42,283 bases of DNA from Diplocarpon mali (lineage: Eukaryota; Ascomycota; Leotiomycetes; Helotiales; Drepanopezizaceae). The stretch spans positions 108,025 through 150,307 of the forward strand of contig JAENRP010000091.1 in the NCBI GenBank assembly GCA_024741835.1, written 5' to 3'. Both the position numbers and the translations under genes were made by a program. The notes below the pieces were generated by a model. That model searched no databases. It was given only the letters and a program-made list of their open reading frames with translations, and had not been told where the DNA came from. Positions 23,313 through 34,206 of the stretch are shown here, piece after piece (positions within the stretch are counted from its first letter, which is position 1; each line of letters opens with the position of its first letter).

Positions 23313-26300
23313 AGCCATCTCAAGCACCGGAAGCCTGACTCAACCGGTCTTCGACTCAGGCTATGGCTCTTACGAATTAAAATGGAGTTCTGCGCGTTTA
23401 CACACCGGTTTGAAGCATGATCTATTGTTCAGATCTTACTCAAGTGTAATTTGGTAATCATGGGTTTTATTGCTTTTGCCGGGACTGGGTGGCATCTGGG
23501 ATTTTGAGATGAACCGTCTTCGAGACTTGGGGTTAGAAAATAGGAGGGGGGGGCGGGTTTCTGACCCTACGGCCCCGTGTATGTTATCATGAAAGGGTCC
23601 GAAATTCAATGTTTCACATAGATACCAACATCGCTCACGTCCTACCTGACTCTGACTACGGTTCCCCGTGTGAGCTGCAGCGGGAGACCTGATGCCCTGG
23701 GGCAGCGCAAGTGCCGGGCCATCGGCGAATCGTCCCTCTCCGAGATCGTCTACGTGCCACCTCGTCGTCGTCCAAGCGCAAAAGTTGACGCCCGCGGCTT
23801 CGGCCGCCAGTCGAGAAAGCAGTCGCTGGTCTCGGGCGGGAGAGCCACCGGGCCAACGAGATACTGGGGAAGCTGGACAGCGGCGGAATCCGCAGGGTCT
23901 GCAGTGCCGACCGGCGCAGAGCGTGCGTACAGCCGTCCCTCTCGCCCGAGAGTCACCGTGGCTCACACGTCGTGGCCTTGGTGGCTCCCAACCGCTCCCG
24001 CAGGCCGCGTCTCGCTGCAGTCGTCGACGAAGCCGCGTTGGGGCTCAGGTCGCGTGTGGCCGCTCGATCCTCGTGTTGGTGATCCTTTTCCTCGAGACAG
24101 GTCGGCCGTCCAGTCCTGCTCGACCAGCCGGTCTCGAGGCGGGGTGGGGCGGGATTCATGGTTGTGCCGGTCCTGCAATACTTTCCGAGTGCGTTTACTA
24201 GCGCGGCCGGGGCAACGTCGTCGCCTCTGCTTCTCCATATTTGCGGGTTCCTGAAGATCGCTCAGCCACCTCGACCAGACCAGTCGCTAGTCGATTGCGC
24301 CGTCGCCGATTCTCACCAGCCTCTACCCACGGATGCACTCGCTTCTGGAGCCCCGAGCTGCCTCTCACATATCGTGGAAGAGAAGAGGGTTGAAATCGGG
24401 GTTTGCGGCACAGGCCCGGCTCTCCCTTTTTTTTCTTTCTTTTTCTTTTCGCGTTCTCCTCCAGAGGCTGCAAATCTGCTTGGTACGGGATTGCAAGGGC
24501 CAAGTCGCCGGGTACAGGGTATTTGCGACTCGAATTCTACGTCTCGAGCCGTCTGGAATCCCCCGCGCTCTTCACAAGGTTCCTTGTTTCAAACTGTGCG
24601 CTTGCTACGAAGTAACGGAGGTGGGAAACTTTTGGCTCAACCGCCGATCCGGCTGTTTATGCAACAACGAGTAACCTTTGGTTTCAACAGCACCGACAGA
24701 TTAATTAGAGATGTTCTGCCGTCGCACTATATCCTCCGCAGAGGGGGGATCCTACTTCGGCCTTCGGACCTGAGAATGGCCATCAGATCGTTGTCTCCCC
24801 CGTCATCGAAAGCCGCCTGCGGTGGAGAGGTCGAGAAGTGGATGGTACGGTCAGTAGATTTACAGCCTTCTGAAGAGGGGGAGGGCTGATAGAGCTGTGC
24901 CCGATTGTGCCGCGGGTCAGAGTATATACTCGGATTTGCATACAACCGCGGTATCCCACTACCTCGTCACCGGCGTGACAAACGCCAAATTAGTGTCTCT
25001 CAGGAGGGGCCACGGTGGGTTTGCAAGGCTAGATAACCTTTCGTGCGGTGTTTGTTTGGCCTGCGACGAAGTAGAGAAAGGTACTTCTGCGTATGGTCTA
25101 GCAACTCCTTATTTACTTTCTTTCGAGTGCGGTGGGTCAAATCCGGGGCAAAAAGCAAGCATTCGAACAGCTTGGAATGTTAAGCGAGGCATCTCGAACG
25201 CGTGGAAACTTTCAAAGAATACGTTTTGCTGTGTTGTTCATCTCATGTATAGTCGAACACGTACCAGATAGTACTCCAGCTGTTCGGCTTTCCGCATCTC
25301 CCCTGGATATTTGCTGTCTCAAAGCATATTCAATCATTGAGCGCGACTTGTAAGCTTTGGGATACCCCGCGCTCGACGAAAAGTCATGGGGCCATTGCCT
25401 AGGTATAGCTTAGCTGCTTCTTATCCAAGATAAGCGGCTTGTTGGAAGAGTCAGACCACTGATATACAGGTCTGGAACTCGAATGGCGAATCTCTAGAGT
25501 ATTCTGGCAGGACTCGTGCGGCTTGGTAAAAGCGATGTTCGAAATGACACGGAAGCCCAATGTCGGTATTCAATTTACATCATGGTGGCCAATCTCGGAA
25601 GCGTCGCAGTCTTGAGCGGCCAGACACGCCCTGAGCTGTGGAGAATGCGGAGCTGCAAATCCCATACGACGGGTCACGTGGTTGGGACACGCTTGGCAAG
25701 GTTGTTGATTCCAGGCCGTGGGTCTGCCATCTCGTTCAAGAATCCAAGGAATTTCTTGCGCAAGCACCAACGTAGCTGGAATCCGCCCGGCAGTTACGAG
25801 ATAAGGTAGTAACTTTCCCCTAGCGCGGTCTTGATCTCAATAGGCATATGCGCAGAACAGGGAATCGAATAGAGTAGCAAGAGGCCATGCGGCAGACCTA
25901 TCCATTAGTCCCATACGAGAGTATGCATGATGTCGCAAACACACGTTGGATTGACACGATGGGATGCCGTGCTCATGTGGCCACCGAGCACCTAGGAGTA
26001 GGGGATGTAGATTGTGAGGGCTTGCTGGATGCCGCAGTGGTTGTTCTGACTATAGGCACAATTCGAGTAGACTTTAGCTGCGACATGGACGCTGTAGCCG
26101 GCCGGCCTCTTACCAGGACTTCGACGCAGGCCAAAACAAACACCACATGAAAGTATATTTCAACCTGCAAGCCCACTGGAGAACGCTTCTACTTCTCCCC
26201 CTTCTTTTTCGCGCAGACGGGGGATCGAAACTCCCACTGCTTGCAATCCACTGCCATGCCGAGCACAAATTCTAGAAGCCGCACAACTGGGAAACTCTCT

Positions 26301-27898
26301 GGTGCATGGTCCACGGACTGCGCAGAAAACGACGTACCGAGCGACAGCGACTGATTCTTACGACCCGTCAGTTGCAGGGGCAGGGGCGTCTCTAACTCGA
26401 AATAGGAGCAATGCACTTAACGTCTGCACTGGAGTTATCCAGAACTAAATTATATGATCACGTCTCCTCTCTCCGTGAGCTTTCGGCTTCTCCCTCGAGT
26501 GTTGAAGAAGAAGAGACCGAAGGGCGGGTTTCCCTACGGGCGTAAACGAGACATCGTCAATAGGAACGAGTAAAAATGCTCGATACAAATCATTCAAGAA
26601 CCACAGCATTGACTATCATCGGGAGAAGACCAGCGCTCTGCCATCTTCTTCTTATCCCTGTCAGCAGGTGATAAACGATGCACCGCCGTCTCTCTGTACT
26701 GTACTTCGTCGCAGGCCACACACATACCATATGAGCGCAGGTACAAGGGTATGAATCTGGTGGGGTTGCAAGGTTAAACATACTCTCATGTGGTAGTGGT
26801 TTAGCTCGCGATGAGGTATATTACCAATTATTATGCTTCGCGATATGTTTAGCGTTTAGCTGAAGGTTGTCAACCGTCAGATGAATCTTCCTGCGCTGAA
26901 CATGGAACATGAACAGACCGCTGCGTAAAGCTGCAGGCGCGTCGAAGCGCTTCACGCACGCAGCTCACGGTTCTCCTATATTCGAGGCATGAGAAAGATT
27001 CGGCCGTGATAGAAAGCTTCGCAAAACTGCCGCGAGTCAAGCCAGCTTTTGCGCGAAATAAGTACAGCAAGCCGATCTTCGACGTGTTGCCAAACGCCGG
27101 GTTTGCAATCCGCGCGTAGAACCCCTCGCGAAAGTCGGAGTTTCTGATTTGCCCCGAGAGCTCTAAAGCTCTAAAGCCAAGTTGCATTGCTCGAGAGCGC
27201 GTGAAGGGGGCAGAAACCAGCAACTCTCTCGTGCTCACAACCGGAAGGAATCTAGAGTTATGGGAATCTTCCTCGCGATAGTAGCGCAGTGCAATGTAGG
27301 AAATTCATGCGCATGAAGCCAGCGCCCGTCTCATAATATATCGATCGGCCGAGCAAGAAGCCTCGGCGCCAACATGGCAGCCTTCTCCGGCCTTGCAGAA
27401 GCCTCGAGGTCTGGAGCCCGCCAGCCTTGAGCTGCGACGTGGTTCTCTTCCCTCGCAGCCATGACCTTGCTATGTCGCGATGTCAGAAGGCATCGTGTCA
27501 CGGCCTCTTCTCCAGCACATTACATGTCAGCGCAGCGAAGATGCACCTTGGCCCTGGAAGGCTCGCTGACGTCAAGTCAAGCACGTCGCCAACACCACAC
27601 CAGTTGAGCCGCGCCGCATCGAATCAAGGGAACGGCGGGCGGTGCAGTTCGAAGCATAAACTCACGCCAACACCCATGGCAAGATGAGAAGACGACGCTT
27701 CAAGTCCAAGCGACGGGCAATCGATCTTCTTATCGTGTCTCTTCGCTGCCGATTAAGATCGGGACCAAATACTCAAGGCTAACTAACACTGTCTGTCCTG
27801 TCTCGCACAGCCTTTTCGCCTGCCTCCGCGCCTTCCGGTTCTCATTCGGTTCGGCCGGCCTCACCGCAAGGGATACCCTCACCATTCAGGCATTTCCC
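23313..27898. other. 4.6 kb gene-free region upstream of the hydrolase gene
   Basis: The left part (about 23650-24300) is GC-rich and gives long overlapping open frames on both strands, a composition effect; none reads as a known protein. A T-rich pyrimidine tract is at 24425-24450. GTCACGTG is near 25673-25680. The right end (27778-27810) has a GCTAACTAAC branch-like sequence followed by CGCACAG, consistent with an intron in the 5' UTR of the downstream gene. No RNA gene was recognised. Confidence 0.5.
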
Positions 27899-30820
27899 AT
27901 GAGCTCTGATCGTCGTGAAGGCCATCTATATCTCAAACCCCTTTGCCAGCCCACCCAATTTACTCCACAATCAACTGACGCACTCGGTATCATGTCGGAT
28001 CCCGGGATTCAGATTCACGGGGCCGGGCTGGGCTCAACCACTGGTGTCAGCAACGCAACAGGTGAGCCTTGTGCCCAATCTGCGTCAGCTCATCCCTACG
28101 AGGTCTTCGACGACCGTGAGGAAGACACGGAAGCCATGGCAGTATCACCTCTATCCGACGAGGATGCCCAGTCCCTTGTTGAGGTGTCGATGAGCCTGGC
28201 CGCAACTCGGCTCAAGTCAGCGGAGACCCCGGCTCGAGAGAAAGCGAGTGCCATGGAAGATTTGGATGGCGGAGGCTATTTTGATAGCGACGTCGAGACG
28301 CCGCCGGCCACGGCGGAGGGAATCACAGCGGAGACCTCCTCACCAGAATCGCCCCCATCCGAGAGAGAGCCCAGCCCATCTGGAACTGGACATGTGCCTG
28401 AACTAGGACGGCAAATGGGTGCATCGTCACTTGGGAGGCTCCCATCCCCGGATTTGGAGGAGCAAGCACTTCCAACTCCCTGGCATCCAGGGCCAAAGCC
28501 TTTGGCTGTTGGACCCAAGGAGACTGCCCATCCATCAACAATGGCTGCTGTCTTTGGCGGAAACGGCTCGAGAACTCGGTCCCTGTCCGGTGGTGCCGAA
28601 GCCTTGAGGAAACTGCTGCCAAAAGGGCTGCCATCAATGGCCCAGGTTGGGCATCTTTTTGGCTCTTCCTCGAACAGTAACCACAAGACTCGGTCGGGGG
28701 GGTCTGTGAATGTTCCCATAGAGTCTTCATTTTCGACTTCGGGTCCGTCGGTAAGCTCTTCCACACTGGGAGCCTCGCCACAGATGACACCCCAGCCACG
28801 CACGTCCGAACATTCGCTTGCTGTTCGGCCACAAGCCATGGGGAAACGCACTCCTGCTCGGCCGCCTAATCTTCGTCGATCAACCTCGGACGACTCCTTG
28901 CTCTACCATTCTCTCTCCCGAGCATCCTCTCTGGGGGATGACACTCGCTTCGAGAACCACAGAGAGCAAGTCAATTCACGAGTCAAGGCAATCAGAGACT
29001 CGTTACAAGATAGATCCAGCTTCAGGATGCCGCAGATGCCCAGCTTGCCCAGTATGCCAAATATCCCCAGTATGCATCGCAGCTTTGGCTTCAACATGAA
29101 TTTTCTGAACTCTAGCAACGCCCCTGCCCGTTGGAGGGCCAATTCGACTAACAGCTTGCTCCCAGATATTCTTCCCGCCACGATAGTGAAGAAGAAAACG
29201 CCCGTAGCCGCTCCCGCAGTAACTCCAGGGATGGTTGGCGCTGCTGTATCAAGATCAGAAGCCGCTCTGGAGACCTCTCGGACAGTGGCAGACGGACCTA
29301 GTTCGACTTTCCTCGACCGTGCCGTGGAAAACCTGACCGGCGATGTTGTGATTATGGGTGGTTACCGAGGCTCCATTCTCCGGTCAACCAAAAGTAACAG
29401 GCAGATCTGGATACCTGTCAAAGTTGGGCTTAACATCAGGAAAGTGAACCTGGAGGTCGGTTTGGAGCCCGAGGACGAAGAACGCATGCCGGAAACAATT
29501 TATCCTTCTGGAATGCTTCAAAATATCGGGCCAGTCGATATCAGTAAACGCTTGTTCAAACGACTGACAGAGAGTGAAAATGCTCGAAATGGAAAGCTGA
29601 GGGTGTGGGATTACGGTTATGACTGGCGGCTAAGTCCCCATCTCTTGAGTCGACAGCTGCAAAGGTTTTTAGAAGGGCTTCCTTCAAACAACCAACACGG
29701 TGTTGGCTCTGCCGGTGGAGGCCGTGGCGCTCTTGTGATTGCGCACAGTCTTGGGGGCCTGATCACGCGCCACGTAGTTAACCAGCGGCCCGAATTATTC
29801 TCGGGGGTAATTTACGCTGGTGTGCCACAGTCGTGTATCAATATCTTGGGCCCTCTCAGGAACGGCGACGCCGTGCTACTGAGCTCACGGGTCCTCACAG
29901 CACAAGTCAACTTCACGCTAAGGACGAGTTTCGTTCTTCTTCCCGAGGATGGTGCATGTTTTGTCGACATCAAAACTAAAGAGAAATATCCCGTCAACTT
30001 CTTCAACCTTGACGACTGGATCAAGTATCGGTTGTCACCATGCATAGGCCCACCTCTGCCACCCAAGAACTCACCCGTGGGTGCATTTGGTGGCTTGCTT
30101 AACAAACCCAGCAGCTTGTTGAACCTCCCTACGCATCCAAGAAAGTCCATCTCTGGAAATTCGTCGCCTATATCCGCAAACTTGAACTCTCATGTGGATG
30201 CGGCTGAGGACTCACAACGATCACCATCGCCTCCAACCAAGACTTCTCGAGCGGCGGATGCCATTCGAGGCATGGAGGGAGGGACGGACCGGACCTTAGC
30301 ACCGCAAATGGCCGGCATGGGGAGCAATTCGAACCCAGTGAGCAAGGGTCAGAGCACAAATTCCTCCGTCTCAACAGCCGTCACAATCCCTCGCGATAAA
30401 GCTCTAGCCTACCTTGATCGCACACTCCGCGAAACAAAGAAGTTCAAGCAAGAGCTCCACTTCAATCCCAAACATTCCGCTTCAAACGCTTACCCTCCTC
30501 TGGCTCTGATATACGGAAAATCCATTCCTACGTGTTCAGGCGCCAAAGTTGATGGGATAGATGGCATCCCGTGCGCTGACGTGTACGACAATCTTGCCTT
30601 TGCAAGTGGCGATGGCGTTTGTCTGGCGAAGCAGGCTATGCTGCCTGAAGGCTACAAGACCGTCTATGGAGGTAGGATAAAGAGTGATCGCGGACATGTC
30701 ACGTTGCTTGGGGACCTGAATGCTGTTGGTCGGGCGATCGAGGCGGTGTTGAAGGGGAGGGCCAAGGGAATTGGGAAGGGAGATGGGTGGATCGTTCGCT
30801 CAGAGTCTATTCTCACTTGA
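27899..30820 (+). CDS. LCAT-family alpha/beta hydrolase (putative lipase/acyltransferase)
   Basis: One uninterrupted frame of 973 aa. The first 440 residues are Ser/Pro-rich and low-complexity, with a short PQMPSLPSMPNIPSMHRS repeat. The catalytic part starts near 475 (VVIMGGYRGSILRS) and contains VWDYGYDWRLSPHLLSRQL and the nucleophile elbow VIAHSLGGL with S617. It ends with D905 (SGDGVCL) and H933 (DRGHVTLLGD), an order matching the Ser-Asp-His triad of lecithin:cholesterol acyltransferase-like enzymes. A disordered insertion of about 130 residues (700-830) splits the fold between the Ser and Asp. No signal peptide or transmembrane segment is apparent, suggesting an intracellular enzyme acting on lipids. 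Substrate is unknown; the group is conserved in filamentous fungi as uncharacterised proteins. An alternative start is at 27992 (MSDPGIQ). Confidence 0.85.
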   Translation: MSSDRREGHLYLKPLCQPTQFTPQSTDALGIMSDPGIQIHGAGLGSTTGVSNATGEPCAQSASAHPYEVFDDREEDTEAMAVSPLSDEDAQSLVEVSMSLAATRLKSAETPAREKASAMEDLDGGGYFDSDVETPPATAEGITAETSSPESPPSEREPSPSGTGHVPELGRQMGASSLGRLPSPDLEEQALPTPWHPGPKPLAVGPKETAHPSTMAAVFGGNGSRTRSLSGGAEALRKLLPKGLPSMAQVGHLFGSSSNSNHKTRSGGSVNVPIESSFSTSGPSVSSSTLGASPQMTPQPRTSEHSLAVRPQAMGKRTPARPPNLRRSTSDDSLLYHSLSRASSLGDDTRFENHREQVNSRVKAIRDSLQDRSSFRMPQMPSLPSMPNIPSMHRSFGFNMNFLNSSNAPARWRANSTNSLLPDILPATIVKKKTPVAAPAVTPGMVGAAVSRSEAALETSRTVADGPSSTFLDRAVENLTGDVVIMGGYRGSILRSTKSNRQIWIPVKVGLNIRKVNLEVGLEPEDEERMPETIYPSGMLQNIGPVDISKRLFKRLTESENARNGKLRVWDYGYDWRLSPHLLSRQLQRFLEGLPSNNQHGVGSAGGGRGALVIAHSLGGLITRHVVNQRPELFSGVIYAGVPQSCINILGPLRNGDAVLLSSRVLTAQVNFTLRTSFVLLPEDGACFVDIKTKEKYPVNFFNLDDWIKYRLSPCIGPPLPPKNSPVGAFGGLLNKPSSLLNLPTHPRKSISGNSSPISANLNSHVDAAEDSQRSPSPPTKTSRAADAIRGMEGGTDRTLAPQMAGMGSNSNPVSKGQSTNSSVSTAVTIPRDKALAYLDRTLRETKKFKQELHFNPKHSASNAYPPLALIYGKSIPTCSGAKVDGIDGIPCADVYDNLAFASGDGVCLAKQAMLPEGYKTVYGGRIKSDRGHVTLLGDLNAVGRAIEAVLKGRAKGIGKGDGWIVRSESILT

Positions 30821-31400
30821 GGAAAGTCCTTCGCCGGTGTACCTTGTCTGCAAGAGACGGAAGTAAATTCAGAGGGGCGTGAAGTGGTGGGCGAGACCAT
30901 CACAACGTGTCTGTACTGCGGTGGGATTCAAAAAGCGTTTGAATCAGTGTTAGCGGCATTGAGAATGGGCAAACTGCATAATGTGTTTTGATACTGGGAT
31001 TCGATATGCGTTTGATATGTAATCGAGCCAGTAAGAACTTGGGCCAGAATACACGCATACGCTCTTCCTCCACAGCCTTCACAGTGTAAGTGCATCGATC
31101 CCCCCCCCNNNNNNGGCCCCCCCCCCAAAAAAGGGGGGGGGGGATGGTCAGACGAACCTCATAGCGTGCGTACAGCCGGTATGCTGTCTTGTTAAATCAT
31201 CAAATATCAACGCTTGCATGTCACTCCAGCTCAACCACTCCATGTCAGCGAGCCAGCAAATGGGAACTATTTCCCAGAGATACCAACGTGGATCAAAAAT
31301 CATGAGTTGAAAGAGTGGCTCTCGATCAATCCTTATTCACGGATTATTGGCTTCAAGCCGGGAGCCGATCTCCTTCCTTACCGACAGTCACTCATAAACT
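30821..31400. other. Convergent intergenic region with assembly gap
   Basis: This 580 bp stretch lies between the 3' ends of the hydrolase and the glutathione S-transferase genes. It includes an N gap. No gene is seen. Confidence 0.6.
31100..31143. other. Assembly gap flanked by homopolymers
   Basis: C9 (31100-31108), six N (31109-31114), GG, C10 (31117-31126), A6 (31127-31132) and G11 (31133-31143) follow each other. This looks like a failed or low-confidence sequencing stretch or scaffold join, not biological sequence; real length between the flanks is unknown. Confidence 0.9.
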
Positions 31401-32301
31401 TTAAAGGGTCGGCTCGAATTTGCCTTCGATCTCGACAATCTTCGCAACCGCCTTCTTGTATCCCGGTTCCGCCTCCATCCTGTCTACATAGTCGTACAGC
31501 TTGGGATATTGCTCTCTCGTCAAGCCTGTCCTGCTTCTGCCCGCAATCAAGGGATAGCTGCAAAGAACGTCTGCGCCGGTGAGCGTGGGACCACAGAGGT
31601 ACTTCCCCCCGTGGGGTGAGGAGGAGATTTGGCCCTCGAGGAACTCGTAGGTTGATTTGAAGTTTGGGTTCAGAAAACTGGTGTTGACCTCGCCAGCTAT
31701 GCGGCCTGTGATGGGCTTGATGAAGAAGGGAACCGGAGCGCCCTTGATCTCTGCGAGAGGTTAGTAAACACGTCGGACAAAATCCAGGTTACAAGTCACC
31801 TACGCCCAACTACGAGAGCGAGTACCATGAGCGTCATCAGACTACCCTCCGCATAGTGCATGAAGTACCTGTACCGCATCCACTCCTCCGTCTCGCCTCC
31901 TAATCTTCCCTCTTGGCCCTCCTGGTACCTCTTTGGCAACAGCGAACTGCCATTGCCGAAGTGATCCAGCAAGTACTCAATGATAAACGCGCTTTCGGCG
32001 ATGATGACAGGTTTGCTGGCGCCGGGGACCTGGACGGATATGACCGGGGACTTTCCCAGTGCGTGGACTTCTTTGAGTTCGGGGGGCGCGAGGTGCGTTT
32101 TGGGGTCTCGGTGGTAGATCTTGAGCTCGTAGTCGACTTTGAGCTCTTCTAGGAGCCAGAGGATACGCTGGGAGCGTGATTGCTCGAGCCTGTGAGCGGG
32201 AGGATTAGATGCAGTTCATCGATTACTTGGAGTCCAATTGGGATTTACCAGTAGAGAACCACTTTAGGCTGCTCGGTAGTGGCGGTAGCTGCTGATGCCA
32301 T
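31401..32301 (-). CDS. Glutathione S-transferase (Gtt1-like)
   Basis: Minus-strand exons 32301-32249, 32189-31804 and 31750-31401 join in frame to 262 aa. The N-terminal thioredoxin-like domain begins KVVLYWLEQSRSQRILWLL and continues KVDYELKIYHRDPKTHLAP, then LGKSPVI and IIAESAFIIEYLL, the cis-Pro and Glu-Ser glutathione-binding elements of the GST fold. The all-helical C-terminal domain contains WMRYRYFMHYAEGSLM and LTGADVLCSYPLI. The pattern matches the fungal Gtt1 group, which conjugates glutathione to electrophiles and has peroxidase activity. The donor of intron 2 is GTAGGT (31803), chosen because the nearby GTGACT breaks the IKGAPVPFF frame. It faces the complex I subunit gene across 349 bp. 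Confidence 0.88.
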
Positions 32302-32650
32302 TGTATAAATTAGAATATATGTACAACTGGGGTGTATTATTGAGTGTATTCGGCATCTGAGAAGTGCGCAGACAAGTCGAAATGAACTTGGAAGATGAAG
32401 TAGATCGACATCATGGAGCGGGGTTTCAAAAAAGGGAATTCTACGTAGCCGACACGGCGATCCTAGAGCTAAACAATGCACCGAGGTTGTCTCAGCCCGC
32501 AGGATGCTCCAACACTTACTCCCATGCTGTTTTGCTGCTGAGCTCGGATAAACTTCGCTTACGAGCTTGGCGGAGACATCACGAACCTCACTCAAGCTTC
32601 CGAGTCCACGTCTGGTATTCCAACCCACGGCAACGCCCATAAACCTCATC
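32302..32650. promoter_or_regulatory. Divergent promoter region, GST / complex I subunit
   Basis: This 349 bp stretch separates the two start codons and must hold both promoters. No distinctive site was recognised. Confidence 0.6.
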
Positions 32651-33072
32651 ATGGCGGGACACCACAAACATCGTAAGCCGAGTACCATGCCAGTAGGACA
32701 CGCAGTGCTGACTTATGCCCCACAGCGATCGCGCTCGATCCGGCGTTGGTCAAATACAACAGTATGCATCCATCTCCTCGGCCCTCCGTCGATCCCCGGA
32801 TTCTCTCTCTGCAGCTTCTGCTTGACACTGGCGTGGGAACTGATCATGGTTAGACATGTGGGTCAACAGACACAAGTACTTCAGGATCACCGGGCGGACC
32901 GCAAGAATCACCTTCGCATACGTGGTGGCCTTCCCGTCCTTGATCGGGTATTTGGCCTACACAACAGATGTAAGTCGCTCGGGAGACGTCACCACCTGGA
33001 GATGCTGATGGCTAGTAGGGCAAGTGGGATATGAGAGGCAAGCGGAGGGGAGACACGATCGTGGAGTTCTAG
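32651..33072 (+). CDS. Mitochondrial complex I small subunit (NDUFB4/B15-like)
   Basis: Four small exons, 32651-32672, 32726-32761, 32854-32969 and 33019-33072, join in frame to 75 aa. All three introns are GT-AG with plausible branch sites. The product begins MAGHHKHPIALDPALVKYNN, continues MWVNRHKYFRITGRTARITF, has one hydrophobic segment (AYVVAFPSLIGYLAY, about 44-58), and ends DGKWDMRGKRRGDTIVEF. This matches my memory of the fungal 6.6-kDa-type NADH:ubiquinone oxidoreductase subunit related to NDUFB4/B15: a DPALV segment, an NRxKYFR segment, one membrane helix and a basic RGKRRGD tail. It is a supernumerary subunit in the membrane arm of complex I in the inner mitochondrial membrane. No cleavable presequence is seen, as usual for this type. 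Every exon is too short to stand out as an open frame. Confidence 0.8.
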
Positions 33073-33351
33073 ACGGAATGGCAGGATTTGGGGCGGAGTT
33101 GTACATACCAGTCGAGGGAATGAATAAGAGTCACTACCTGATCTTCCGGAACTTCACCGATGCTTCGGGGATTCGTGGTGGTTGCAGTCGAGTCGCGCTG
33201 TGGTTTCTGTGTACTGATACATATCATTACTGAACCGATGGACCCTAGCATTCTTGAAAACAATGACCTCGCGCCTATTTAAGCCCAGAAAAATACGCCA
33301 ACATCTTCCAGGCGCAAATTCCAATTATTTTTCGCATTTCTTTGCTCGTCT

Positions 33352-34206
33352 CTAATATCTCCCCCCTCTACCTCCTCCATATCCCCCACCGTAACCCCCA
33401 CCGTAACCCCCACCTCGCCCTCTGCCTCCGAACGGGCCCTCAGGTACTTGCTCTCCTCTTCGCCATTCCCCAGAAGGAACAAACCCTTGGTTAAAATTCC
33501 CACCACCCCCTCTGGAGCCACCTCTTCCTCTATATCCACCGCCGAACCCATTCTCCCTAGGTCCCATACCTGCACCTCTGGCACCAAAGTCACTTCTTCC
33601 ACCGCCAAAGTTGCCTCTCGCAGGCCCAGACGGAGGAGGACCTACACCTCCATTATCCAGCGGAGAAACAATAGCACAACATACATAGTCCCCAATCACA
33701 AACCTCGCATCTTGCAATGTCTTGTCAGGCTCTCCACCCAGTGCTCCCGCCATCTGTCCGCCCTTCACAATCGCAGCCTCCTCCTCATCGGGCAAGATTC
33801 CTGGGCCGCCTTCGCCGATGATTACACTACCAAGGTCTTTTGACATGTATCGCCCTGGCCCTGGTGCCGATCCTGGACCTGAACCGCGCGTGTCGGGGTA
33901 AAGAAGACGGTAGGACAGACGCGTACCGATTGCTGGTTCAGGTAGCAGGGAAGGGAGCGCCGATGTGAGCAGGTGGGAGAGTTCGCGAAGGGTGCATGAT
34001 GGCCATGTGTATATCTGAACATGCGGAGGGAGTTCCGAGTTGAGCGAGAATTCGCTGGGACTATTTGAGACCTCGTTAGCAAGCTATATTATTGAGATCG
34101 AGGACAAGGCTGAGATTTACCTGTGAAATCCACCATTTCTGTAGAAGAGTTTCAGGAGGAAAGGAGTGTTCGTCTGCCGATTAATTTTTGATGGTGAGGA
34201 TTCCAT
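33352..34206 (-). CDS. sap18: SAP18 family protein (Sin3-associated polypeptide p18)
   Basis: Minus-strand exons 34206-34121 and 34060-33352 join in frame to 264 aa. The SAP18 ubiquitin-like fold covers about residues 14-160: TPFLLKLFYRNGGFH, then LPPHVQIYTWPSCTLRELSH, then RLSYRLLYPD and DARFVIGDYVCCAIVSPL. SAP18 is part of the Sin3-histone deacetylase complex and, in animals, of the ASAP/PSAP RNA-processing complex with RNPS1. The C-terminal hundred residues are Gly/Arg-rich with RGG and GGGY repeats, an RNA-binding-type extension not present in the short animal protein. The reading frame is clear and the start gives a short polar leader (MESSPSKINRQTN) before the domain. It is divergently paired with prp18. 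Confidence 0.9.

Noticed and set aside
22618..23457. 279-codon frame over the GPI-protein gene
   Set aside because: It is a different frame of the same exon and reads as Arg/His/Pro-rich noise, while the other frame has a signal peptide and GPI tail.
23436..24254. Overlapping 170-195-codon frames on both strands
   Set aside because: The area is GC-rich, which lengthens random frames; starts are not ATG and sequences are Arg/Ser/Pro-rich without motifs.
24158..24889. 243-codon ATG frame, possible orphan gene
   Set aside because: It is long, but a homopolymer-derived FFSFFFFSR run and lack of any domain or conserved motif make it weak. Transcript evidence would be needed.
28276..28851. Minus-strand 191-codon frame inside the hydrolase gene
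   Set aside because: It mirrors the low-complexity Ser/Pro head of the sense frame.
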